Source: Thuidium tamariscinum (lineage: Eukaryota; Streptophyta; Bryopsida; Hypnales; Thuidiaceae). Taken from it: a DNA stretch of 64,000 nucleotides. A program made the position numbers and the translations under genes. Positions 47,895 through 60,420 of this stretch are shown here, piece after piece (position 1 is the first letter of the stretch; each line of letters starts with the position of its first letter). The stretch spans positions 44,564,821 to 44,628,820 of the forward strand of contig OX344750.2 of the NCBI GenBank assembly GCA_947034885.2. The letters run 5' to 3'. The notes beneath the pieces were generated by a model. That model had not been told where the DNA came from. It saw nothing but the letters and a program-made list of their open reading frames with translations, and did not search any database.

Positions 47895-50205
47895 TGAAAA
47901 TAAAAAATAAAGACTCTCAACTCAATTCCTCAGAAAAAAAATTAATTTAAATAAATAGGGCAAAAAATTTGTATTGACCTCCAAATGATCAATCAACCAT
48001 TTCATAGTCTTTGTCTAATTTCAAACAATTTTTAGGATCAATAAAAAATCATTAAAATTTTCTTTTTGATATTTTGATGCATGCTAGATCAATTATCTTA
48101 GAATTTTGTATCTTCCAAAAGCTTTGTGCAAGGAAAATAGCTCAATTTGCTCAGTATAGCTTAATGATAGAAATGTACAGTTAGAAAAACATATTGATGT
48201 TTTCATCTCTCAACCTTTTTCTATTTTTCACAAATCAGTTGAAACTCCAATTTCAGACAACCATAAAAAGTTAGCTATTGTGATTTGTGATTAGAAGTTA
48301 TATTTCTAGTAAATTTCCAAAGACATTTGTTTTAGACAAAATTTATTTGAAAGCAATTTATAAATATTCTCACCAAATCAATAATTTCTAATCTCGATGC
48401 TTATAATAACATCTTGTCTTTCGCTGCAAACATCTTTAAGGTTGAAGAAGACAAATTTAAAAAGCTCATTTAGAGTCTTTTATTCCTTCAACATTTAGGA
48501 ATGAAGAGGATTCAAAATCTTATACACTACATTGGTAAGAAACAAGGTGCAAAACAACCCATTTTCTTGATTTCAAGGATAAAATCTAATTCGATTAGTG
48601 TAGGACTGTAGGTAACACTAGATATCATAACTAGTGTATTGTACATGAGTTCACACTTCATAAGAGGATTTTCAGTTGCCATACAAGACTGCGAGTTCCC
48701 AGACGTTGGGAACGCTGGGAATGCGATGCTGATGTGGTCGAGCGATTGCCACGTTAGAAAATACTATTTTTTGATTAATTTTAATTAATTATTAAATATT
48801 TTAAAAATATTTTAATTGAAAAAGAAATATTTTTTTAAATCATTTTTTTGCTCTTTAGTACATTCTGAAGTTTTTTGGGAAAAAAAATTTTAATTTTTTT
48901 TTTCAAAATTCAAAAATTCAAACCAGTAGGGGGCTGGTCTACAACAGTGGGAACAATTTCGGGGAACACCCCTGAAACGGTCTTCTGGGGGCCCAAAAAT
49001 CCTCTTATGTAATTTAAAAAGATGGGGTTCGCAAGCTTTTCAGATCTCCATGCACGCATCAATATATCTCGTAGTGTAGCTTTTACCTTCCTGGATATAG
49101 AATGACCATTGTCACACAATGGTTCTCACTTGTTTGGAAATTTGTGGGATTGGACAATTAGAAAACATGTCGTACTAAGCTTAGTACTATAAATTAAAGC
49201 CAAAGTAGTACATTAAATTAAACCCAAAGTAGTATTTCAGAGAATTCAAAACTAACATGTTGACCATCTCTTCAATGACATTTTAGAATATTCTCCTCAC
49301 TTGCTACACTATCATTGTCTGTCTATAAAACGCTTGCCTCAATTGAAATGATTTGAACTTCAAGATATGACTGTCTCCCAAGCAGTCAAATTGAGGGCAT
49401 CAGAGTTCGTGCATATGGAGTTGATTTCATAACGCTTTGCAAGCTCCCTGGACGTTACGCAATGCTCAAATTGCATTGCTCTTCAATGGAACTTTGATGT
49501 TGCAAAGCTGCATACAAATTCACACTTAGCTGTAGATGTAAGTGCCATCTGTAATTGTATGCAATTAGATGGATCGTCAATTTTGCAAAATTGGCGCAAT
49601 TCTGGACATTATACACCAAAATTATTTCGAATCACCAGCACAAAGCTCTAAAGTTTATGACTAACGTAGGCAAGATTTAATTAAATGTTTCAAGCCATGC
49701 CATGATCGAGAAGTGCTCTTATCGAGGAAATCTGGCTCTTCAACGCATTGTAACGTTTCAGAGAGTCAAAATCATGACATATAACATCACAAAGCTCTTC
49801 AACAGTAAAAAACCGATATGAATCTGAGATTCCAGACAACCGACTGGAAATTGAATTGAGTGCCAATCTAGCTCATCTTGCTTTCTAAGTTTCACCATTC
49901 TAGCTATAAAATATGTGATCGACAGTTTGAAGTCATCACCCTCGAATTAAATCGGCCTTGACGAGCTCGTCCCTCGATTTCCGATTACTTATGTCCTGAA
50001 TTGAAAGAGTCTCGATCATCAGCGACGTACCCATTGATTGATTCTCACAATGCAGCTAACCTGGCCATTCGCGGCGCTCATCTCGGACGATCTTCATTTC
50101 CTGTTGGACGAGTATTTGGAGGCCGTGATGAACCTTTCCAAGAAGCGCACCATGGCTCGTATCAAAGCAGCGTGCTTCCCAAACCTCAGGGACGATCATG
50201 TAGGA
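47895..50205. other. Non-coding stretch upstream of the P450 pseudogene
   Basis: AT-rich to about 48650, then gradually more GC-rich. No gene is recognised; the final kilobase would be the upstream region of the P450 gene. Confidence 0.45.
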
Positions 50206-53200
50206 ATGGGTGACGTTGCGGTGGTGGTGAGTGTGGTAATACTATTGACGCTGCTTGCGCTTGCTGCACGGGCAGTGATTTCCGGATATTGAGCAAGTGG
50301 CCACTGGTGTTGCCCTCTCGACATGGATTGCAGCCGCCGCCTGGGACCATGGGTTGGCCGTTCTGTGGGGAGACTGAGGAGCGAGCTGAAAGCCAAACGA
50401 ATGTCCTTCTATCTGGAGAAGCGGAAGAAGTACGTGAGCTTAACTAATGAATTTACATCTGCCTTCACTCTGAATAATTAATTTCTGTGACCGACTGGTG
50501 ATGATTGGCATCAATCTCTTGAACTTTTGCCTTTGCCATTTAACTAAGATGATGGTGGTGTATGAAAGGTGATGTGATGGATTTTTCCGAATTCTTTGGA
50601 CTATGAGCATGTATTGCTCAAATTTGACGGGCAATACTGGCAGCTACAGTAGCTTCCATATCTGTTGGAATTGAAATATACCATTTTGGGAAATTGGAAG
50701 GTGGTGACAAATCATTGTACCGAATAGACAGAAGAAATCACACAGGTCATAGACAACACATTGAACACTAAGAATATGACTTTGAAAAGACACTAGAAGA
50801 TCTCAACTAGTAGAGTCATAGCTTCCAATTTAAAGCAGGGCTTTTCTATATTGAGCTTGGGCAATTAACATGATACAGGTTAATTTAGGTCATGCAACAA
50901 GTTGGTGAGATTCGCTTTTCAGATCTGTCCGATGTCATAAATGCGATATTTTAAACTGACTCATAAATATGGTTATGTCACTTCGACTCTCAGCCAGCAG
51001 CTCATAAGGTGGTCCCAAAATGCAAGCTTGCTATTAGAAACCCTCAATTACACTAGCTACACTCAGTGCTGTTAAGTTTTTACTATTCATGCAATTAATT
51101 TTCACTTTTTTTTAAACACAAAAGCCTCACCATAGAATCAATCCCATAGCGTGGAATTTCAGTCCTTTCGGCTCTATTCCTTAAATTGTGAAATTCCATG
51201 GTGGCACCAAGAAATAAGGTCCACGTATGGAGAATTCTGGATTTGTAAGGTGTCGTAGAAGTTGCGAATTTGTTGACAACAAGCTGGTAACGATGCTGGT
51301 CCATTTCGCTAAATTAACTGGATTATGGGTGCCAAAAATATTAACATTCATCATCTGCACGAAGCTCTGAAGACTGTGACTGATGTAGAATGAGTTCAGT
51401 TTACGGTCGTTCTCCCGCCCTGAAGCGCGCCAATTAAAGTCGTGGAATTCCGCAAATTGAACAAAATTGATTGACGTTCACGTGCAGGTATGGAGAGACG
51501 TTCAAGTCCCATCTGTTTGGAAACCCTTGCGTTGTGACAACTAGCTGGCAAGCTGCCAAGTTTGTCCTGGTGGATCATCCTTAACTCTTCCGGCCGGCAA
51601 CGAGGCCTTCCAGCAGTGGAACGCATGCTGGGGACCCGTTTCTTCGGATACGCGCAGAAGCATGGCTTTCACTTGAGGCTGCGAGAGCAGCTGCACGGAT
51701 TCCTTGCTCATCTCCTCACCATCATCCCCCACCTTGAGGTTCAGGCATTGAGCCTGATGCGGACATGGCTGGGGGGTCGCGAAGTTCATGTTCTGGAGGA
51801 GACCAAGCTTGTACGTGAGACCCTAACTTCACCATCACGTAACTGAAGGTAAGAGACCCTGATTTGCGCCACTTCATGGCCATTTTGAATCCGTGGAGGA
51901 CATTGGAAAGTTTAGGTGGCTTTTGATTTGTCGCACAAATGGGGTCTCCTACCTTACGTCCCACCAGACACTGCACACATGTACAAGGGACTGTCAGATT
52001 TTGAGTGCAAGCTTTTGTTTCAAAAGGAGTGGTAATTCTCAAACCTAATTTCAATTTTTTCGCACAAGCCATAACTTGGCATCGTTCAACAGGCTTGAAG
52101 TTCCCCACAAATGTAGAGGCAAATTACTCTGCCATTGTGTCAGATGTTGAAAATTCAGCACGCATTGAACAAACACATGGAGAGGGTGAGCAAATGGAGT
52201 CCTCGTCTCTAACATGAAATCAGTTACATTTATAATGTAACTACACGATGAAATATGTACAATGAGGCCTCTGTAACTTACTTGCTTGTTTCATTCTTGA
52301 CATCATTCTGCGTTATAGCTTTCATGTCAGAAGAAGGCCATATGTAATAATTCATACGTGAATCGAAACTGCATGTTCAAAAGTGCCAGAATTGTGACCT
52401 TCAATGAGTGCTCAGAACTCTGTCGATCCCTGCTAGATGTCTGAAACTGTGAAATTTCTCTACAATTTTGAACATTACAGTACAAGATGTTGAACGGTTA
52501 GAATGGTTTTCATCAAGGCAGTTCGCAACGCGAGCATCCATACTCTGTGTGCTGGGGATACTGCCAAGTGAAGTCAACACAGAGTTGACGGAGGCGTGGG
52601 GGAGTATCATCCACGGACTGGACGCATGGCGGCCGTGGACGAAGTATCATAAAGCGTGCAGAGTAAGAATTTACACCACAAGGCGGGGTCTGTCTGCAAT
52701 TCTCTGTGAATGGATATTAGTTCATAAATTTTACTGCTGCTGTATATGGTTTAATGTTCTGCGTAAGTGCAGTCTACAACTCTGTATTTTCTACTTCCTC
52801 AGGTAAGATATATTGCAGTCATTTTTGACCAGTTCTCTTCTAAGTTAGTGTTGGTGTTGCTTTGGTTTCCACCACCACTTACCAGTTGATAATTATTGAT
52901 TAAGCACTGCATTGTTGAAGATAGTGGGGACAACGCAAGGCATCCAGAATCATCAACCAGATTATCAAAGAGAGGAGATCCTCGGTGGAGAAAAGCACCG
53001 GGTGAGGCTGAATCCTCGTCCATAGTAAAGGCCTACTATAAGGAGCTGGTGCAATTTTGAGTCCCCGATCAACTAGTTGAACCTCACATTTATGTTCGCC
53101 AGAGATTTTAGAGCTTAGTGCATTTGAGCATCACATTTTGGTGATCTGAAATTTGCCATTCTAACAAATACGACCAACCCTGAAAATGTGATGGCATGTG

Positions 53201-54054
53201 CCAACCCCGAAAACGTGCCATTGCCATTAACGAATATGAAGCGTTATCCAATACGAACTCTTAATTCACTTCAATTTCTGGGTTTTTGACACGAATATTT
53301 CCTTGGCAGTTGTGGCAGTGAACTTTCCACTGTTGCAATTTGTTGAGCAGGGTTTCTGATACCCAAAGGGTGGATGGTGTTGGTGCACAAAACTTTCCAT
53401 CTTGATCCCCATTTTTGGCGACATCCTCATCAGTTATGCAGCTCGATTTGAGGTAAAATTAACAAGAACCTAATGCTTGAAGTCCATGTGAGGAAATTTA
53501 CAAAATGCCAATCGGAGTATAAGGCAAGCCCCTCCTATTTGCGTCTCAATTCAATTGTGGCCTATTTTAACCCTAAATACCATGTTGCTTACTGTTTGTA
53601 AGCTATGGGACTCTACATTATTCCATAAAGTGATAATAAAACTGTCGAGAGCGATTGTCTGTAGATTACAGAGAAGTTACGAACGGGAGTTTATTGAGCA
53701 ACTTCTACGCACAATTGCTCTCTTGAGTTGCAAGCAATTTTGAGTGAAATCTAGTACAGTTACAAATTGCAGACAATTCTAGCGGGAGTCTATCGATCAC
53801 AGACAAGTCATGAACGGCAGTTTAATTCGATCTTGAGTTTATTTTATATTTGTGCTTGGAAATCGATGCTGTGTCAGGTGATACCTCGACCATTTACATG
53901 CATACCATTTGGAAACGGAGCACATGTGTGTCTCGGCAGAGAGCTGGCTCAGCTTGAGATCTTCGTCTTCCTTCATCATCTAACGACTAAGTTCACGTAT
54001 GAAAACTTCAAGTCCATTTTGACCTATCTAATGTCACTGCCTAGGTTCGTTTAA
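50206..54054 (+). pseudogene. CYP85-clan cytochrome P450 pseudogene (CYP707-like)
   Basis: Cytochrome P450s of this clan oxidise terpenoid-type hormones and steroids at the ER. Exon 1 (50206-50429) starts with a membrane anchor (MGDVAVVVSVVILLTLLALA), then, after frameshifts, PPPGTMGWPFCGET and FYLEKRKKY. Exon 2 (51488-51810) reads YGETFKSHLFGNPCVV and AAKFVLVDHP, then a TAA near 51579 before LFRPA, then a shift into VERMLG. Exon 3 (about 52485-52662) has FATRASILCVLGI and PWTKYHKACR; exon 4 (about 52930-53000) has RKASRIINQIIKERR. A later exon (53351-53452) has PKGWMVLVHKTFHLDPHF. The last exon (53878-54054) has the intact heme loop PFGNGAHVCLGRELAQLE. The I-helix (AGxDTT) and ExxR segments are absent. 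Codons and splice sites are otherwise well kept, so the loss is fairly recent. Clan is firm, family tentative. Confidence 0.85.
53655..53835. repeat. Diverged direct duplication in a P450 intron
   Basis: gtctgtagattacagagaagttacgaac at 53658 and gtctatcgatcacagacaagtcatgaac at 53787 align base for base with a handful of differences; both continue with gg(g/c)agttta. The copies are about 129 bp apart. Confidence 0.65.
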
Positions 54055-56421
54055 GTAGTAGGAGTTGCAGGAGTGAAGAAAAAAAAACATGGGCAGGTCT
54101 AGAAAACCTTTCACATGAATCAAATTTGTATGTAACTTCTTGTGACATAACATAGTGTGATAATGTCGGAGAGAACAAACCGGATTTTGAACTTGCTTGG
54201 AAAACTAGGTGCATTGTTTTTAGTTAAAAAGAACTTCAGTACAGAAACTGATCATATGATAGAGTTCTCTAACGGCACCTCGTCTAAAAGCTCCATTCCC
54301 AAGTGTACAGGAAGGCTCCATCCACCAAAATCTCTGACCTTTGAACCTATCCCTACAGCAATCTAGAAACTTGCATCCTCTGAAGTTTTGCACCCTATGA
54401 TTTTGAGTTAAGCTAAAACCCAATAGCAAAGAATTCCGTGTCAATACAATAGATTAAGTATTTTCAATAGTACATTGATGTTAGCTAGTAGAACGAGCAG
54501 GAGAAGTGGTTTGTTTTGGTGCTAAGTACGGGTAATTGTGGGTGCAGTCCGATCGATCGAGCAGGTGGGAAGAATGCCAACGTTCTGATGCTGCAACAGC
54601 AACAGCAAGAGCGCGGATCAATGTTCCGCTGTCCACAGCTGCTGTACAAGATTATTTCATCAGGCTTCATCCTCGAGAATCGGGCTCCGGAGAGTTTAAA
54701 ACAGACGGTACCTACGCGGCGGTTGTTAGTGATTGGAACGATTCGGAAAGTTCACTTGGAAGTCCTAGCTGTGCTGTAAGTCTCACTGGAGGAAGTGGCA
54801 GAGTCCACAGTGCTCTCTGTTCCGGCAGGGACCGCCACTCCAGTGGGACCTCTGCCATCCTCTGACTTTGTATCTGACTGAGAGAGACTGATCCTGCGAC
54901 AGAAGCTCAGAAGAAATCAATAAGGCTCTAGATGAGAATCATTTAACCCTTAAGCTTCTCAATCCTTTTTTGAATTTTTGCACATTTTCGCTTATAGCTT
55001 TGTACAGATTTATCGTTTTCCAGAATTTAATGAATTTGATCATTAAAGAAGATTGTCTTTTCTAGATTCAAGTATTACATTTGACAAATGAGAAGTTAAT
55101 TGGATGAAATAGGGCATTGAAGCCCTATGTTCATCGTCCAGAATATGGACATTGGCGCACTTCAGGGTTAAGGTATAAGGTAGGAGCACTAGTAGTCAAT
55201 AATTTAAGCAATTGTGTAGCAGATTGTGAGGAATATGAGGTAATGGAAATTTGTCATGTGGGAAGATAGGAAATTTGGAGATAGAAAAATTTTCAGAATT
55301 TCATTCCCGAAATTGAAATTACTGTGAATTTTGGTAGTCAAAAAGTGCATTTCTCTCAAATCTAAAGTCTCTACTCCTCCAAGTCTATTCATTCCATATT
55401 TGCTTTCCACTACTTCAAGTTATGTGTCCTTATTAATTGTAGTAGTCCCAACCTTGAAAAAAATAAAAAAAATAAACATTCTAAGCTTTGGTTTAGGGTC
55501 ATTCCATCCCTTACTTGCATTCCTAGGAGTTGGTTGTTGGGCATGGTTGATAATGGTGCTTCTACCTTATACAGTATATCCGAGAGTATATCTAAAATTG
55601 ACCTTCAAGTAACAATAGGCACTACTTTAGACATGCCTATTGTAGTTTCCAAAATTCTTGTGGTATACATGTGTCTTGTAAAATGTACCACACAAGAAAT
55701 AGTAGGACTGCATTAGGCTTGTCCAAAGTTTTTTGTTGTTTTATTTCTACAATAGCCTTGTCAAAAAAAATTTAATTTTTTTAGAAGTATTAGAAGTACC
55801 ATAGCTTTATAAAGAGTATTTAAGGGTGGATCCAATATCAGTTGAGTACTCAATTATTTGGCTATATCTTTGATATACGTGATTAATGAGTGTACTTCAT
55901 GACTAGAAGAACCTTTGTGTTTGAAGTGTTTTTTGTATTGAACTAGTTTTTGCTTGAAACTACTTTCAATTTGGAAGTATATAGTGCTTGAATATACTTT
56001 GTGTTAGTAAGTACTTTATGTTTGCAACTAGATTCTAAATTTTACTCTTCTTTTTTGTACATCATTTTTTGAATATGCAATTTTCAATGATAAATTTCAT
56101 TGTGACCCCTTCAAGTTGTTATATATTTATAATGAACATATGGTACAACAAATACAAGATAAGAGTTTTTAAAAAATGAAGCATAGGTTACACAAAATAA
56201 TTCAATTTTTTTAAAAATGAAGCAAAGACTACTTGAAATAATCAAAATTTAGAAATTTAGGTAAACATTGCCTATAGTTCTAAATCTAAAAAATGTACCT
56301 ATGTAGTCCATATGTGATAGGGGTTTGAATGTGTGATACCCATGCACACACTATATAGTACACTTTCCAAGGCATTTTTCAAATTCTTGCACTAATTGAA
56401 TCAACTTGTGTTGTCAATGAT
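54055..56421. other. Non-coding stretch with unassigned frames
   Basis: Frames of up to 109 codons near 54516-54865 and 55331-55612 show no recognisable domain. The 56125-56365 part is a dispersed repeat that matches 5590-5800. Confidence 0.4.
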
Positions 56422-57383
56422 GCTAATGTGTGAGCATGAACATGCGAGCATGTGAGCTTCTAATATGTATATAAGGGTTGTTGCAAGAAACACTGACCAA
56501 AAAGTGTAGCGTTTTTGAACGTAGTCTTTTTTTTTTCGGGAGTACTTTAAAATTAGAAAAACAAGTTTTAAAAAAAGTGAAAAATATGTTTCATGTATAA
56601 ACCTTTGAGAAGAAGGTACCCTAGAAAGGAAAGGCATAGGAAAAATCTCTAAGTAGGAAATCCAGAAAAGTGCAAAATCTCATGAAAATTAGTACTTCCA
56701 CATTTTAATTTGTAAAAAATAGGAAAATCAATTTTAAGAAAAACTAAAATTTTTGCCATTTGAGTGAAGTTGATTTTGATGAGATTTGACCAAAAGAATG
56801 ATCTTAGAACCATCATCAATGTTCAAAAATTGCGTGCCACGGGAAAAAATTTGTACTCATGTGGAGGACATAAAAAAATATATTTTTAGATTTTTATTTG
56901 GAATTTATAGATTTTACACCTATGCAAATAGACCATGAAAGTTTCGTCTTCAAATCATTAAATTTAGACACTGCAAACGTAATGATAACCATAAACATAG
57001 TATTGTGACATCTCAACGAAAATGTTTTTTAAATATAAAATGATTTTTTTTAATTTCTGAAAAATAAGGGATCTAATAACCTTCAAGTTAGGTATGTTCA
57101 ATAAAAATTTCATGTTCACTAGACTTATTCTCCAAAAATTATAGTAAACAACAAAAAAGTGGTTCTCATTGTGACTTGAAATAGGACCGGTGTTTCTTGC
57201 AATGACCCATAAGTAGATATACTACCACCTTTCAAGGTGTTTATAGTAAAAATACTTATAATATAGGTACCTATAGTATAAATACACTCATAGCATTGAA
57301 GGTTTCTATAGTATAAGCACCTATACTATAGGTGCATCATCTTTGAGGCTCATAAGCTCACACTTCTATGCTCACATACTAGC
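56422..57383. mobile_element. GCTAGTATGTGAG MITE, copy 3, split by another MITE
   Basis: The left part (56422-56474) keeps the GCTAATGTGTGAGCATGAAC end, and the right part (57209-57383) ends ctatgctcacatactagc. Between them lies copy E of the 4-bp-TSD family. Removing E and one ATAA leaves an element of about 224 bp, the size of the other copies. Confidence 0.85.
56475..57208. mobile_element. 4-bp-TSD MITE, copy E (734 bp), nested in a MITE
   Basis: The ends are GGGTTGTTGCAAGAAA and the inverse of GGGTCATTGCAAGAAA. ATAA at 56471-56474 and 57209-57212 is a perfect 4-bp duplication. The interior follows copy A in the same orientation (gagtactttaaaattagaaaa, ctctaagtagga, cacattttaatttg). Confidence 0.93.
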
Positions 57384-57792
57384 AATTGTGCTTGTGTTGT
57401 GACATTTAGAATTCTTAGAAATTTTAAAAGAAAGATGAACTACATTCATTCATCCTATTGGGGTGTTTGATACTAATTTTTCAAATTCATGTCATTTAAA
57501 ATAGAAAAATAGGTTGTAATAATATTGTATTGTTTAATTCTATAGAAAAAATAAAAATTTGTAGATGTACTAATTTTGTAGTTCATATTCATAAGAAAAA
57601 AAATCTAAAAAATCATATATAAACAAAATAAGCTACATCACATAAAAAAATATAATTATACCAAGGACAATGCAAAGATATACAATGAAACTAATCCTCA
57701 TACTACAAGCAATAGCTAGAGTGACTACTCAACTTTATTAAAAATTACCTCATGATTAAATTCCACAATTCTTTAAGTTGTTTTCAATAGTT

Positions 57793-58014
57793 CACTACAA
57801 GAGAAAGGGGTGTTTTAAGTGAGCTTTTAAGTATAGTCCTAGACATAAGGTTTTAAGTAATGACTTGTAAGGCAATTTTCAGCAAAATTTTACTAGAAAT
57901 ACATGTATTTCTAGTAAAATTTTGCTGAAAATTGCCTTACAAGTCATTACTTAAAACCTTATGTCTAGGACTATTCTTAAAAGCTCACTTAAAACACCCC
58001 TTTCTCTTGTAGTG
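57793..58014. mobile_element. CACTA snap-back MITE, 222 bp, almost perfect hairpin
   Basis: CACTACAAGAGAAAGGGG and its inverse bound it. AGTT flanks both sides (57789-57792, 58015-58018). The two arms of about 108 bp pair with only a few mismatches around a centre at about 57903 (atacatgtat). It is younger than the related element at 47691-47891. Confidence 0.93.
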
Positions 58015-58529
58015 AGTTGCAAGTTGTATAGACTCTTGTTTGGAATCCTCTAAAGCCTTACTACCAAAAGGACTCATTTTTAGAGAAAACATGTGATTGA
58101 AATACTAACAACTTAACCTCTAAAGGATTTTTACTATATTTTCACCTAAAATGCTCTAAAATTGCCATTTGTAGTACAAATACCAATTTTTAGAAGGAAA
58201 AAAACATTTTCGGACATATGTAGCCATATGCTCTTGTATTAAACTAGTTTGAAAAGATGTAAAAGAAAAATTCAAAAATTTCTACCATACAGATTGGAAA
58301 ATATAAATGTTTGAATTGACAAAATAATATTCTTTTTCTAACCTTGCAAAAAAGAAAGCAATTGCACTTCAAATGGTTACATTTGTATGAAAAAATGTCC
58401 ATAATAGTAGTTACTCTTTGGATTTATTTTTCAAAGAAAGTTAGTTATATGCTTGAAAATTTCTAGATCATTTGGAATTGTAGAGTATGATCTAAAATAC
58501 TAAATTATTAAAAATTCATTTATGGTATT
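58015..58529. other. Non-coding stretch
   Basis: The 58110-58200 part resembles 46880-46980 (tatattttcacctaaaatgctctaaaattgccattt). No gene. Confidence 0.4.
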
Positions 58530-59457
58530 GGGTGATTGCAAGAAATACTTGTCCTTTTTTTTGTCCCCTTGACCTTTAGTAGGTAGTTTTTTGTTCATAA
58601 CTTTTGCATCTTTTGTTCATTTGACTTGAAACTTGAAAAGAAGGTGCCTACAAAAGTCTTACATTTTGTGTAATTTTTTCAAAATTATTTTACTATTTTT
58701 AAACTGCCCCCAATTGGGAGTCTACTTTGGCCATTTTGGGGGGGTTTAGTCCTATTTTTGATCCAAAAATGAAAATTTTGAGTTGAAAATTGGCATGCAA
58801 GGACCTCACCTAAAATTACACAAGACCACAAAGAGATTTTTTGAAAGTATTATACTGTTCAACCTAGTGTTCGGGAAGTTTTTTGAGTTTTACTGGCTAT
58901 TTTCCTTTAATTTCCAAATTGGACTAGTTTTTCAAGTTCAATATCCGGTTATTTTCACTATTTTGTATGTAAACTAATTTTTTAAAGATTTTTTTACCGG
59001 CTTTTGGCCGATGTTATTGAACAGGCTGACTTTGAACTAGCCGTCGGTTCTTCCCAGACACTAGTTCAACTTCCACATGTCGTCAAAGTGGCTGACTTTG
59101 CGCAAGTGTAGAGAATAGAATTAATTTTTTCCAAAGATGATTTTTTTTGGAAAAGAAAGACCTTTACTTGGAGAAAAAACAAATTTTTCAATTTCATTTT
59201 TTGAAATTTTTTACTATTTTTACCAAATTAGTGAAAAAAAAAGTTATTTTCATTGTATTTTCCATTGTCCATAACATTTAGAGAAAAAATTTCTTAGGTC
59301 TGAATTTCAAGAGACATAATATTCTCATTGCTCTTCAAATTATCCATATTTTTTTCAATTTTAAGAAAATTTATTCCAAAGGATCATAGGACTCACAGGG
59401 CTCACTAATTTTGAGCCATTTTGAGCCAAAACCGGTAGGGGTTTCTTGCAACAATCC
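58530..59457. mobile_element. 4-bp-TSD MITE, copy F (928 bp)
   Basis: The left end is GGGTGATTGCAAGAAA and the inverse of the right end is GGATTGTTGCAAGAAA. Flanks TATT (58526-58529) and AATT (59458-59461) match at three of four bases. It is the reverse of copy B with an extra central segment (about 58860-59080) that holds ttggccgatgttattgaa and gccgtcggttcttcc, GC-richer than the rest. Confidence 0.85.
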
Positions 59458-59589
59458 AATTGAAAAATGTCAATCCCAATGGTTGTAATATTGTAATAAG
59501 TAAAAGACACCTAATGTTTTTATTTAAATATTTCAAAAATATTAAAATTGAATTAAATAAGGAATTTCAAACCTTTTTGTAGAGTAGAG

Positions 59590-59975
59590 ATTCTATGACG
59601 AATTACCTATAAACTACCCAAACTAAAACTCTTCATAACTTTTGACTCATCAATCAAAGTATAATGATTCAAATCTTTCTACTTAGATATAAATCTTCAA
59701 AATCAATTTCAAATTTTTACTTTCAAAAAAAGTAATTTTCAAAGAAGTTTTTTTTGCTACTCAAATTGCCTGCCAAGCAATGAAAACTACATATCATACT
59801 ATAACTTTTTAATTATGTTGTCAAAAGTTATAAAAATTGTTAGGCCTTGCAGGTACTCCTTGGGAAAATGTTGTGCCAAAATTTCAAAGAAAAAAAAGAA
59901 AAAATGCATATGTTGTGAGCTACCCAAAATTACTATATTGCAAAAAAAAATGCAATTTAGTACTTTAGGGATTAT
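59590..59975 (-). repeat. Dispersed repeat family, copy 3 (reversed)
   Basis: The reverse complement carries tttctttgaaattttggcac, aaggagtacctgcaaggc, ataacttttgacaacataattaa, atgatatgtagttttcattgct and gagtcaaaagttatga in the order seen at 23615-23957 and 26985-27315. This is the longest copy. Confidence 0.7.
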
Positions 59976-60420
59976 TGTCTATGGTCTTCCTAGTGTGGTC
60001 CATCATGGCCATCACAAGTAAGCAAATAAGTCATCTCTTGCTAACAAAATTAAAATTTTCACAAGTTGTCATACCATGGGTACAAAAATCCTAAATATTA
60101 CATTTTCTACAACAAGACATCTATACCTTAAGATACATTGTTTTGTTTTGTTTTGTTTTGTGTCATGTTGAGATCTCCCAAACTACATGTCCTTGGTTGT
60201 GTTCTTGGTACCATCGGAAAGCCCTCGACGAGGAGGGGTGCATGGGCTTTGTTTTGCGGCATCTCGACACATGGAGAGGAAGATATTGGATTTTGAAGTT
60301 TTCATGCATTAAACAAATTAGAAAATTACTTTCACTTTTATTCTAGTTACGGCAAAGACACGAGGCACACTAGTAGTAGACAAATTGACACAAATATAGA
60401 GCCTCCTCAGAGTCATGGTT
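59976..60420. other. Non-coding stretch
   Basis: A (TTTTG)n run lies at about 60139-60160. No gene recognised. Confidence 0.4.

Noticed and set aside
55534..55716. Possible retroviral-type aspartic protease (VDNGAST segment)
   Set aside because: Only one short resemblance, with no second protease motif or neighbouring retroelement domains.
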